From: Beijerinckiaceae bacterium | Lineage (GTDB): Bacteria > Pseudomonadota > Alphaproteobacteria > Rhizobiales > Beijerinckiaceae | Assembly (NCBI GenBank): GCA_022702195.1 | Contig: JAKONB010000344.1 | Span: 1-14,724 of the forward strand | DNA: 14,724 nt | Direction of reading: 5' to 3' | Shown: positions 6,621-13,825 of the stretch, piece by piece | How positions within the stretch are numbered: the first letter of the stretch is position 1 | Layout of the letters: each line of letters starts with the position of its first letter | The notes under the pieces: model-generated | What the model was told of the DNA's origin: nothing | Database searches by the model: none | Seen by the model: the letters and a program-made list of their open reading frames with translations, nothing else | Translations under genes and position numbers: made by a program

Positions 6621-7643
6621 ATGCAAGCCCTCCAGCTCTTCGGTGACCGCGATTTGCGCATCGAGGATGTCGCCGTACCGGATGCGCCCGGCCCCGGCGA
6701 GGTCCAAGTCCGCGTACGCGCCGTCGGGCTAAACTTCATAGACGTGTGGGGCTTTCGCGGGATGGCGTTCGCCAAGCGCAAGCTGCCCCTCACCGTCGGC
6801 GCCGAAGCGGCCGGCGAGATCGCCTGCATCGGCGAAGGCGTCGAGGGGCTGGCTCTCGGCGACCGGGTTGCGATGTACGGCGCTCAAACCTGCGGCCAGT
6901 GCAAGGCCTGCCGGGAGGGACGCGACAACCTCTGTGAGAACGTCGCTGGCGTGATGGGCTTCCATATCGACGGTTTCGCCCGCGAATACGTCACCATGCC
7001 GGCCCGCTTCGTGGTGAAGATCCCAAAGGGCGTGAGCTTCACCGACGCGGCCTGCGCGCCGATCGCCTTCGGCACGGTCCAGCACATGCTGTTCGACAAT
7101 GCGAAGCTGGAGCCGGGCGAGAGCATCCTCGTCCATGCCGGCGGCTCGGGCATCGGCACGGCGGCAATTAAGATGGCCAAGGCCATCGGCTGCACCGTCT
7201 TCACCACGGTGGGCGACGATACCAAGGGTGAGCGGGCGAAGGCTCTGGGCGCCGACCACGTGATCAACTACCGCGACGAACGGTTCGAGGGCGAGGTACG
7301 GCGACTGACCAAGCGCAAGGGCGTTGACGTGGTGTTCGAGCATGTGGGACCCGACACCTGGAATGGCTCGCTCCTATGTCTGAAGCGCGGCGGCCGGCTC
7401 GTGACCTGCGGCTCGACCTCAGGCGTGTCCACCACCATGAACCTGATGCAGCTGTTCCAGCAGCAATACCGCATCACCGGCTCGTTCGGCTGCTCCATCG
7501 CCAACATCCGTCAGTCCCTCGACAAGATGGCCGACGGGCTTGTTCCGGTGATCGATACGGTGCTGCCCCTGGCTGATTTTGCACGAGGCCTGGAGCGCCT
7601 GGAGTCGCGGAAGGTGTTCGGCAAGATTCTGGTGACGCTCTGA
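6621..7643 (+). CDS. adh2XL: MDR-family oxidoreductase Adh2XL, possible enoyl reductase
   Basis: A 340-residue medium-chain dehydrogenase/reductase. The GroES-like N-terminal part keeps the structural zinc lobe (C91, C94, C97, C105), and the Rossmann part has AGGSGIG (173-179). The catalytic zinc ligands of alcohol dehydrogenases are absent: the CxxD/H position reads NFID (38-41), the GHE position reads GAE (60-62), and the third ligand region reads IAFG (148-151). This pattern is that of quinone oxidoreductases and enoyl reductases, so reduction of the 2-enoyl-AcpXL intermediate is a plausible role, although the gene is called an alcohol dehydrogenase in rhizobia. The frame is open 20 codons further upstream, but that overlaps the SH3-like gene; the chosen ATG starts at the first conserved strand. 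The location matches adh2XL, just before lpxXL. Confidence 0.9.
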   Translation: MQALQLFGDRDLRIEDVAVPDAPGPGEVQVRVRAVGLNFIDVWGFRGMAFAKRKLPLTVGAEAAGEIACIGEGVEGLALGDRVAMYGAQTCGQCKACREGRDNLCENVAGVMGFHIDGFAREYVTMPARFVVKIPKGVSFTDAACAPIAFGTVQHMLFDNAKLEPGESILVHAGGSGIGTAAIKMAKAIGCTVFTTVGDDTKGERAKALGADHVINYRDERFEGEVRRLTKRKGVDVVFEHVGPDTWNGSLLCLKRGGRLVTCGSTSGVSTTMNLMQLFQQQYRITGSFGCSIANIRQSLDKMADGLVPVIDTVLPLADFARGLERLESRKVFGKILVTL

Positions 7644-7759
7644 GCCTGTGCCCCCATGCCCTGGCATGCAGTATCCAGAAAGGGTGCTCTTTGCCGAGGA
7701 AATGATCTAAGCGGAAAGAGATTCGCGTCGCCGGGACGCGCCGCTCGACGGGACTCATC

Positions 7760-8800
7760 TTGCTCCGACTCGCCCTCGTCCTGAAACGCAACCTGCCCCG
7801 ACTCGCCGGACTGGCGATGATTCCCTTGATCCGGAGCCTGTTCTGGCTGGCGCGGATGCTTGGCACCGAGCGGGCCAGCCGATCCGGGGGATGGCTGGCG
7901 CGGACGGTCGGTCCGTTCCTGCCCGCCCACCGCACTGCGATGGCGAATCTCCGAGCGGCTTTTCCCGATCGGGACGAAGCGGCCTTGCGGGACATCGCCG
8001 CGCAGGCCTGGGACAATCTCGGGCGCACCGGCGCCGAATACGCTCATCTCCATACTCTATTCGATTTCGACCCGGCCGATCCTGCCACGCAGCGCATGAC
8101 CGTGGAGGGCGAGAGTCACTTCGCGGATCTGCGCGAGGACGGGGAACCGGGACTGATCTTCTCGGCGCATCTGGCCAACTGGGAATTGCCGGCGATTTGC
8201 GCCGCCCGCTACGGCCTCGACGCAACGGCGATCTTCCGACCGCCCAACGATGCTGCCACCGCTAGCCTCGTGCAGGAGGTCCGCCGCCAGACCATGGGCG
8301 GGCTCGCCGCCTCGGGGCAGGGCGCCGTGTTCGCAATGCAGGGCGTGGTGGAGCGCGGCGGCCATCTCGGGCAACTCATCGATCAGCATTTCACCCGGGG
8401 CGTCGTGGTCGAGTTCTTCGGCCGTCCGGTCCTCGCCAATCCACTGCTGGGCAAGCTCGCTCGGCACTACGAATGCCCGGTCCACGGGGTTCGGGTGGTG
8501 CGCCAGCCAGATGCCCGCTTCCGGCTCGAACTGACCCCACCCCTCGACCTGCCGCGTGATGCGCAAGGCGCCATCGACGTTCAGGGAGCCATGCAGGCGA
8601 TGACCCACGTGGTCGAAGGCTGGATCCGGGAGAATCCGGGACAGTGGCTGTGGATGCACCGGCGTTGGCGTCCCGCGATGCTGCCCAAACCCAGGGTCCC
8701 CAAACCTGTCCCAACCAGCGAAGCGTTGCCTGCTCCGCCCGACACCGTGGCGGATCGAGGCAACGTGACTTCTCAGCTATCCGAACGCGCAGTTTCATGA
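7760..8800 (+). CDS. lpxXL: Lipid A VLCFA acyltransferase LpxXL (LpxL/HtrB family)
   Basis: A 346-residue membrane-bound acyltransferase that moves the very-long-chain acyl group from AcpXL to the lipid A precursor at the cytoplasmic face of the inner membrane. The catalytic HX4E motif is HLANWE (H137-E142); IFRPPN (158-163), IDQHF (207-211), FFGRPV (219-224) and GQWLWMHRRW (294-303) are the other family blocks. A hydrophobic N-terminal region (about 14-34) anchors it. The start is a TTG with a GGGA a few bases upstream; the next in-frame ATG (7817-7819) would cut into the N-terminal region, so TTG is preferred but not certain. About 43 Pro/Ala-rich residues follow the usual family end at HRRW. 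Its stop overlaps the following start (ATGA, 8797-8800). Confidence 0.93.
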   Translation: MLRLALVLKRNLPRLAGLAMIPLIRSLFWLARMLGTERASRSGGWLARTVGPFLPAHRTAMANLRAAFPDRDEAALRDIAAQAWDNLGRTGAEYAHLHTLFDFDPADPATQRMTVEGESHFADLREDGEPGLIFSAHLANWELPAICAARYGLDATAIFRPPNDAATASLVQEVRRQTMGGLAASGQGAVFAMQGVVERGGHLGQLIDQHFTRGVVVEFFGRPVLANPLLGKLARHYECPVHGVRVVRQPDARFRLELTPPLDLPRDAQGAIDVQGAMQAMTHVVEGWIRENPGQWLWMHRRWRPAMLPKPRVPKPVPTSEALPAPPDTVADRGNVTSQLSERAVS

Positions 8801-9552
8801 CCCGCATGACACCCCGATCGCTCCTCTTCGGCCTGGGTCGCATCGGACTGCTGGTTGGCCTGATAACGGCAGGGCCGGCCGCTCGGGCAGCGGAAAGGGC
8901 ACAGGCCGTGATTGAGCTGTTCACAAGCCAGGGCTGCGCCTCATGCCAGCCGGCCTCCCGGCTGATGGCCGACCTCGCCAAGCGGCCGGGCGTGATCGCC
9001 CTGACATTCCCGGTTACCTACTGGGATTATCTCGGCTGGAAGGACGCTTTTGGGTTGACGGCCTTCAACGAGCGCCAGCGTGCCTATGCAAGCCAGCGCG
9101 GCGAGCGGCAGGTGTTCACGCCGCAGACCATCGTCAACGGCGAAGCGTCCCTGGCGCGTTCGGACCGCGATTCACTCGAACGCAGGATCGGGCAAGTACG
9201 GATACCTTTCCCGGTTCAGGTCCGGAGTTCCGAGCAAGGCGACCGCATCGCCATCGAGATCGATGCCGCTTCTGGGTCCGAGATGCAGGGAGAAGTTTGG
9301 CTCCTGCCCGTGCTGCATCGGCGTACGATTGCGGTCGGCAAAGGTGAGAACAAAGGCAAGGTGATCGAGTACGTGAACGTGGTGCGCGCCCTGCAACGGG
9401 TGGGCGTCTGGTCGGGGCGTGCTGCGCGCTACGAGGTTCCGCGGGCTAGCGCCCGCATCGGTGAGGCGGACACGTACGTCGTGGTGCTCCAGAGCGGCAG
9501 TAAGGCTCACCCGGCCCGAATCCTCGGCGCGGCGGCCGCGCCGGGGTTCTGA
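8797..9552 (+). CDS. Secreted DUF1223 protein with thioredoxin-like CxxC
   Basis: A 251-residue exported protein of the DUF1223 family (function unknown). A signal peptide spans about residues 1-31 (hydrophobic 9-26, cleavage near AARA). The family signature VIELFTSQGCASCQPA (38-53) carries a CxxC pair (C47, C50) in a thioredoxin-like setting, followed by FPVTYWDYLGWKD (71-83) and VFTPQTIVNG (106-115). The start is the ATG of an ATGA overlap with lpxXL, which implies coupled translation; the frame is open further upstream inside lpxXL but lacks a signal peptide there. A link to envelope thiol chemistry is possible but unproven. It is the last gene of the array and converges on the M29 peptidase gene, 37 nt away. 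Confidence 0.88.
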   Translation: MTRMTPRSLLFGLGRIGLLVGLITAGPAARAAERAQAVIELFTSQGCASCQPASRLMADLAKRPGVIALTFPVTYWDYLGWKDAFGLTAFNERQRAYASQRGERQVFTPQTIVNGEASLARSDRDSLERRIGQVRIPFPVQVRSSEQGDRIAIEIDAASGSEMQGEVWLLPVLHRRTIAVGKGENKGKVIEYVNVVRALQRVGVWSGRAARYEVPRASARIGEADTYVVVLQSGSKAHPARILGAAAAPGF

Positions 9553-9589
9553 CATAGGAAGGGTATCCAGCAAGGCCGGTGGCGTCGGC

Positions 9590-10870
9590 TCAGTCCACCC
9601 ACTCACCGGCCCGCATCACCGGAACAGCACGGCCTTCCGCCGTGAGACCATCTACGTCGATCTCGGCGGAACCGATCATCCAGTCAATGTGGATGAGGCT
9701 GCGGTTGGCGCCGCGTGCAGCGAGATCGTCCTCGCTGAACTGCACTCCACCATCGCGAAAGCACTTGCTGTAAGCTTGCCCCAGGGCAATGTGGCTGGCC
9801 GCATTCTCATCGTAGAGGGTGTTAAAAAATAGAAGCCCCGAAGCCGAGATCGCGGAGGAAGCCGGCACCAGGGCAACCTCGCCCAAACGGCGCGCGCCCT
9901 CATCGGTGTCGAGCACCTTCGCGAGCACATCACCGCCGGTCCGGGCGGATGCTTCGACGATGCGCCCCGCCTCGAAGCGGACCCAGATGCCTTCAATGAG
10001 GGTGCCCTGGTAGGAGAGCGGCTTCGTGCTGGTTACCGTGCCGTCGACCCGTTCCCTATGGGGGGTGGTGAACACTTCCTCGGTGGGAATGTTGGCGTTG
10101 CAGGTGATCCCATTGCGCGAAACCGAGGCTCCGCCACACCATTCATGATCGTCAGCTAGCCCCACCGTCAGATCGGTTCCCGGCCCGAAGAAACGCAGGG
10201 CGGCGAAGCGATGGGCATTCAGTCGGTTCATGCGCGCATGGAGCGCGGCGTTGTGAACCTCCCAGGCCGCTACTGGATCAGGTCCATCCACGCGGGAGGC
10301 CGCGAAGATCGCATCCCAGAGGCGCGCTACCGCCTCGTCCTCGGGCAGGTCCGGAAAGACGCTGCGCGCCCAGGGCGTGGTCGCGGCCGACACAATGGTC
10401 CAGTTGGTGGCGAAATTGGCGATGAGTTCGAGGGCTGGCACGTAGGCCTTCGAACGAGCCCGGTTGGCGCGCGAGACCTTGTCGGGATCCTGTCCAGCGA
10501 GAAGAGCGGGATCGTCGCCGGAGATCGCGAGTCGGGCGGCGCCATTGCGATAAGCTTCCGCCATACCGGCGTAGAGCCAATCGGCGGCGGTGTCGAAAGC
10601 CGTGTCGGTGCCGTGTTCGAAGCGTGCCAGCGTGGCGGCATCGTCGGAGAAGAAAGTCGTGACCAGCGACGCGCCGGCCTTGTAAGCCTGGATGGTGATC
10701 GCCCGCACGAGCGGAACGGTCTCCAGGGGCGCCGTGATGACGAGTTCCTGGCCGGGCCTCAGCCCGAGGCCGACCTTGACCGCGACCTCGGCCAGCCGCT
10801 CCAAACGCTGCCCATGGGCCTCCGCCACGTTCGAAACGGACATTCCTCCGGTCTGCGCTTGGTTCTCCAT
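9590..10870 (-). CDS. M29-family aminopeptidase
   Basis: A 426-residue metallo-aminopeptidase of family M29 (thermophilic aminopeptidase, AmpS/AmpT type), a cytoplasmic exopeptidase binding two divalent metal ions. Likely ligands are visible in order: E264 or E265 in NIPTEEVFTTP (260-270), E331 in RLGEVALVP (328-336), H360 in YDENAASHIALG (353-364), and H394 and D396 in LIHIDWMIG (392-400). Length is normal (about 410). The frame extends 14 codons upstream, but the chosen ATG has a GGGAGAGG Shine-Dalgarno sequence at good spacing; a later ATG ten residues in has its GGAGG almost touching the start. No membrane segment or signal peptide is seen. It stands alone on the minus strand and may form a unit with nothing else. 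Confidence 0.92.
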   Translation of the reverse strand: MENQAQTGGMSVSNVAEAHGQRLERLAEVAVKVGLGLRPGQELVITAPLETVPLVRAITIQAYKAGASLVTTFFSDDAATLARFEHGTDTAFDTAADWLYAGMAEAYRNGAARLAISGDDPALLAGQDPDKVSRANRARSKAYVPALELIANFATNWTIVSAATTPWARSVFPDLPEDEAVARLWDAIFAASRVDGPDPVAAWEVHNAALHARMNRLNAHRFAALRFFGPGTDLTVGLADDHEWCGGASVSRNGITCNANIPTEEVFTTPHRERVDGTVTSTKPLSYQGTLIEGIWVRFEAGRIVEASARTGGDVLAKVLDTDEGARRLGEVALVPASSAISASGLLFFNTLYDENAASHIALGQAYSKCFRDGGVQFSEDDLAARGANRSLIHIDWMIGSAEIDVDGLTAEGRAVPVMRAGEWVD

Positions 10871-10950
10871 CCTGCCTCTCCCTCGATCCCGGACGAAGCC
10901 ACATGGCTCCATGATCGGGTTTGGGCAAGATGCTGTCCCAGGACGTCAGG

Positions 10951-11244
10951 TCAAGCGGCGCGCGACCAGGTGATCTCGCCGAGGTTCTCACGGAAAGCGA
11001 AACGGAGGAGATGGTCCGAGACTACGTTCTCAAGGCGGGTGAGGGCGGCCGGGTCGGGGGTGGCGACCCGCATCAGCAGGGCATCAGCTTCGGCCTCGAA
11101 GGTGCAGACCCGGTCCTCGCCGAACGGCACGCGGCCGGACGCCTCGGTGGCTTCCACCGGGAATTTGTGGCTCCAGTGTCGGCAGAGTTGTTTCAGGTAA
11201 CGGCTCGCTTCGGCGGTGGGAACACGCGCCTGGGAAGTCGGCAT
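10951..11244 (-). CDS. DUF2218 family protein
   Basis: A 97-residue cytoplasmic protein that I assign to DUF2218 from RYLKQLCRHWSHKFPV (15-30), RVPFGEDRVCTFEAEADAL (38-56) and DHLLRFAFRE (77-86). Function is unknown; conserved histidines and cysteine (C21, H23, H26) could be functional. An excellent Shine-Dalgarno sequence, AAGGAG, lies about 8 nt before the ATG. It ends 80 nt before the region of the M29 gene start, on the same strand. Its upstream region contains two palindromes that look like operators, so it may be regulated separately from its neighbours. Confidence 0.85.
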   Translation of the reverse strand: MPTSQARVPTAEASRYLKQLCRHWSHKFPVEATEASGRVPFGEDRVCTFEAEADALLMRVATPDPAALTRLENVVSDHLLRFAFRENLGEITWSRAA

Positions 11245-11328
11245 CGAATCGTCTCCTTACGGACCCGCGCGAGCGGGCGAAATGCAATCGCAGCAGCGAT
11301 GCCTCAGCCTGGAATGAGAGGCCCGAGA

Positions 11329-11349
11329 GGATTAACGCTTGGCTAATCC
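11329..11349. promoter_or_regulatory. Inverted repeat GGATTA-N9-TAATCC
   Basis: Perfect 6-bp arms (11329-11334 and 11344-11349) with a 9-nt spacer, 85 nt upstream of the DUF2218 start. The 21-bp span is typical of a dimeric regulator site, and the AT-rich arms stand out in GC-rich surroundings. The regulator is unknown. Confidence 0.35.
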
Positions 11350-11425
11350 ACCGCACTGCACCCACACATTCCATCATCTTGCGAGCCGATTTATGGCGCG
11401 CCGCGACGCACATTTTGCACTCGTT

Positions 11426-11440
11426 TTGTGCGACGCACAA
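11426..11440. promoter_or_regulatory. 15-bp palindrome TTGTGCGACGCACAA, operator candidate
   Basis: Arms TTGTGCG (11426-11432) and CGCACAA (11434-11440) are perfect complements around a single A. The ten bases GCGACGCACA in it (11430-11439) occur again at 11403-11412, 27 bp away, which fits two helical turns plus and a second half-site. It lies about 180 nt upstream of the DUF2218 start, downstream of the flavoprotein gene end. Confidence 0.45.
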
Positions 11441-11488
11441 TAGGAACGAGGAGCTGGTCCGCTCGGTTCCCTGTAGGGGTAACTCGGC

Positions 11489-12934
11489 TCAGCACTTTGA
11501 ATCGCTCGCGAGACTCGTGCCCGCCAGGATCTTGCCGGGATTTAGGATGCCTTCGGGGTCGAGGGCGGTTTTGAGGCGTCGCATGAGATCCAGGGCCACC
11601 GGATCGCCGTAGTGTTCGAGCTCCTCGCGCTTGATCAGGCCAATCCCATGCTCGGCGGCGATGGAGCCTCCGAGCGCATCGACAATGTCGTGGACGATGC
11701 GGTTGAAGCGGCCCCATTCCGCCAGGAAGGCGTCTCGGTCCATACCCACCGGCTGGCTCAGGTTGAAGTGAATGTTGCCGTCGCCGAAATGTCCGAAGGC
11801 GCAAACCCGCAACCCTGGCATCACCGCCTCACAGGCCGAACTGGCCCGTTCTAGGAAGTCCGGCAGATGTCGCAGCGGCACCGAGACGTCATGCTTGATC
11901 GAGCCGCCCTCCTTGCGCTGCACCTCCGAGAGATTCTCGCGCAAAGCCCAGAAGGCCTGATTCTGCGCTTCGCTGGCACCAAGGGTGGCATCCTCCACCG
12001 TTCCGTCCGCCATCGCTCCCGCGAGGGCGCTCTCCAGCTCAGCGGTGGCATCCGCACCCGGCCGTGAGGTGGAGATTTCGACCAGCGCATAGGCGGCGTG
12101 CTCACCCGCGAGCGGCTGGCGTGCGCTTGGAATGTGGCGCAGAACGATCTCGAGCCCAAAGGGCGGAATCACCTCGAAGGCGGTGAGTTCGGTCCCAGCG
12201 GACCGGCGCAAAGCTGCGAACAAAGTGAGCGCCTCCCGCGAAGAGGCGAGGCCGACGAAGCCCACGGCCCTGGAGAGGGGCTTCGGGAACAGCTTCAGGA
12301 CTGCCGCAGTGATGATGCCGAGGGTTCCCTCGGAGCCAATGAACAAATGCTTGAGGTCGTAGCCGGCATTGTCCTTGCGCAGGGCCTTCATCCCATTCCA
12401 GATCCGGCCATCGGCAAGCACCACTTCGAGGCCTAGGACGAGGTCACGGGCATTGCCGTAAGCGAGCACTGCTGTGCCGCCCGCGTTGGTGGAGAGGTTG
12501 CCACCGATCCGGCACGAGCCTTCCGAGGCGAGCGAGAGGGGGAACAGCATTCCGGCCGCCTCGGCCGCCACCTGAACCTCGCTCAAGGTCACGCCCGCCT
12601 CCACGGCGATGGTCGCACCGACGATGTCGACGGACCGCACGGCGGCGAGCCGGACCAGCGAGATCACGACCCCGCCCTCCGGGACGCCGCCGCCGACGAG
12701 GCCGGTATTCCCGCCCTGCGCGACCACCGGCACCCCGGCCCCGGCACAGTTTCGAACGCAGAAGGCCACCTCCTGCGTATCGGCCGGGCGTAGGACTGCG
12801 AGGGTCCGGCCACGATAAAGGCCGCGCGACTCGACAAGGTACGGGTCAAGGTCTGCCTCCGCCGTCAACACATGGGCGGCGCCCAAGCGAGCGGTCAGGA
12901 TAGCGAGGAGGGCTGCGGGGGAGATCGCGGGCAT
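11489..12934 (-). CDS. FAD-linked D-2-hydroxyacid dehydrogenase (GlcD/DLD-like)
   Basis: A 481-residue flavoprotein of the PCMH-type FAD oxidase group that includes D-lactate, glycolate (GlcD) and D-2-hydroxyglutarate dehydrogenases; it should oxidise a D-2-hydroxy acid and pass electrons to a carrier. The FAD domain shows VVAQGGNTGLVGGG (70-83), GNLSTNAGGT (145-154) and LFIGSEGTLGIIT (197-209). The C-terminal substrate domain has the metal/substrate motif GHFGDGNIHFN (381-391), AAEHGIGLIK (426-435) and LDPEGILNPGKIL (458-470). The frame is open 34 codons upstream, but those are low-complexity and include an operator-like palindrome; the conserved protein starts at MPAISPAAL. The exact substrate cannot be told. 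It is divergent from the fumarylacetoacetase-family gene, so the two may share control. Confidence 0.9.
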   Translation of the reverse strand: MPAISPAALLAILTARLGAAHVLTAEADLDPYLVESRGLYRGRTLAVLRPADTQEVAFCVRNCAGAGVPVVAQGGNTGLVGGGVPEGGVVISLVRLAAVRSVDIVGATIAVEAGVTLSEVQVAAEAAGMLFPLSLASEGSCRIGGNLSTNAGGTAVLAYGNARDLVLGLEVVLADGRIWNGMKALRKDNAGYDLKHLFIGSEGTLGIITAAVLKLFPKPLSRAVGFVGLASSREALTLFAALRRSAGTELTAFEVIPPFGLEIVLRHIPSARQPLAGEHAAYALVEISTSRPGADATAELESALAGAMADGTVEDATLGASEAQNQAFWALRENLSEVQRKEGGSIKHDVSVPLRHLPDFLERASSACEAVMPGLRVCAFGHFGDGNIHFNLSQPVGMDRDAFLAEWGRFNRIVHDIVDALGGSIAAEHGIGLIKREELEHYGDPVALDLMRRLKTALDPEGILNPGKILAGTSLASDSKC

Positions 12935-12981
12935 TGGGCTCGATCCGTAGCACGCCTCAGGATGGCGTGGCGGGGCATCGC

Positions 12982-12994
12982 CCCTATGATAGGG
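12982..12994. promoter_or_regulatory. Palindrome CCCTATGATAGGG, operator candidate
   Basis: Perfect 6-bp arms around one G, extended by gcat (12975-12978) / atgc (12995-12998) with a 3-nt bulge. It lies 48 nt before the flavoprotein start and 130 nt before the hydrolase start, in the divergent promoter region, a natural place for one regulator to control both genes. Confidence 0.45.
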
Positions 12995-13008
12995 ATGCGG
13001 GGCATTCT

Positions 13009-13037
13009 TTGCAGGTCGGGATCCGGCTAGCGACAAT
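13009..13037 (+). promoter_or_regulatory. Weak sigma-70-like promoter for the hydrolase gene
   Basis: TTGCAG (13009-13014), 17-nt spacer, GACAAT (13032-13037): 3/6 and 4/6 matches to consensus, 86 nt upstream of the start. Suggestive only. Confidence 0.25.
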
Positions 13038-13123
13038 GCCGTGAAATCATGTCGTGCATCAGCTCAAGAACCGGCATCTACGTTTCAGGCTGAATGCTCT
13101 ACCCCCCTGGAGGCGCCGATCCG

Positions 13124-13822
13124 ATGCTGTCCGTGATTCCGAACCCCGCGCGCGTCGCCCTGCCGATCGTCGGCACCAGCGACTTCTTCCCGGTCCGTCG
13201 CGTCTATTGCGTCGGCCGCAACTACGCGGCGCATGCCCGCGAAATGGGCAAGGACCCTGACCGCGAGCCCCCGTTCTTCTTTATGAAACCCGCGGATGCG
13301 CTCCAGATCGTGCCGGCCGGGGCGGTGGTCGATCATCCTTATCCGCCGCTGACGGAAAACTACCATTTCGAGGTGGAGATGGTGGCGGCCCTAGCCATGG
13401 GCGGCCGGGATATCCCGATCACATTGGCCCTCGACCACGTCTACGGTTACGCGGTCGGCCTCGACATGACACGACGCGACGTGCAGGACGAAGCCAAGCG
13501 TCTGGCTCGGCCCTGGGATCTCGCCAAGGCCGCCGATGCTTCAGCTCCGATCGGACCACTCCATCCCGTCTCGGCGATTGGACACCCGGTGCGCGGGGCG
13601 ATCACCCTCGCGGTGGACGGGACTGAGCGCCAGCGCGGGGATCTCTCCGAGATGCTGTGGTCTTTGCCCGAGCAAATTGCTTACCTGTCGGGCTATTTCG
13701 AGCTGCATCCAGGCGACATCATCTTCACCGGAACGCCGTCCGGCGTCGGCGCGATCCGGCGCGGCCAAACCATGGTGGCGGCGATCGAGGCGCTCGGCGA
13801 TATCCGCCTGCATGTGGTCTAG
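13124..13822 (+). CDS. Fumarylacetoacetase-family hydrolase, fumarylpyruvate hydrolase-like
   Basis: A 232-residue enzyme of the fumarylacetoacetate hydrolase family, which cleaves C-C bonds in 2,4-diketo acids with a divalent metal. Metal ligands appear as E83 and E85 (HFEVEMV, 81-87) and D114 (VGLDMTRRD, 111-119). The region VYCVGRNYAAHAREMGKDP (27-45) followed by FFFMKPADAL (51-60) resembles fumarylpyruvate hydrolase (NagK) of the gentisate pathway; GTPSGVG (203-209) is the usual C-terminal loop. No gentisate genes are nearby, so the natural substrate is uncertain. I chose the ATG with GGAGG ten bases upstream over an ATG ten codons earlier with no such site. It is divergent from the flavoprotein and 3 nt ahead of the Nudix gene, probably co-transcribed. 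Confidence 0.9.
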   Translation: MLSVIPNPARVALPIVGTSDFFPVRRVYCVGRNYAAHAREMGKDPDREPPFFFMKPADALQIVPAGAVVDHPYPPLTENYHFEVEMVAALAMGGRDIPITLALDHVYGYAVGLDMTRRDVQDEAKRLARPWDLAKAADASAPIGPLHPVSAIGHPVRGAITLAVDGTERQRGDLSEMLWSLPEQIAYLSGYFELHPGDIIFTGTPSGVGAIRRGQTMVAAIEALGDIRLHVV

Positions 13823-13825
13823 GAG

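Noticed and set aside
7655..7668. Palindrome catgcc-ct-ggcatg before lpxXL as a terminator
   Set aside because: Only 6-bp arms with a 2-nt loop that cannot form a stable hairpin, and no T-tract; left unassigned.
8644..8796. N-terminal extension of the DUF1223 protein inside lpxXL
   Set aside because: It would hide the signal peptide behind 51 residues; the ATGA overlap start gives a proper export signal.
10871..10912. Upstream start of the M29 peptidase (14 more codons)
   Set aside because: The downstream ATG at 10870 has a much better Shine-Dalgarno sequence and the extension is Arg/Gly-rich.
10211..11200. Long + strand open frame (329 codons) over the M29 peptidase and DUF2218 genes
   Set aside because: It spans two well-supported minus-strand genes and has no recognisable domain; it is a GC-rich shadow frame.
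12935..13036. N-terminal extension of the flavoprotein by 34 codons
   Set aside because: Low-complexity sequence containing a palindrome in the promoter region; conserved sequence begins near MPAISPAAL.
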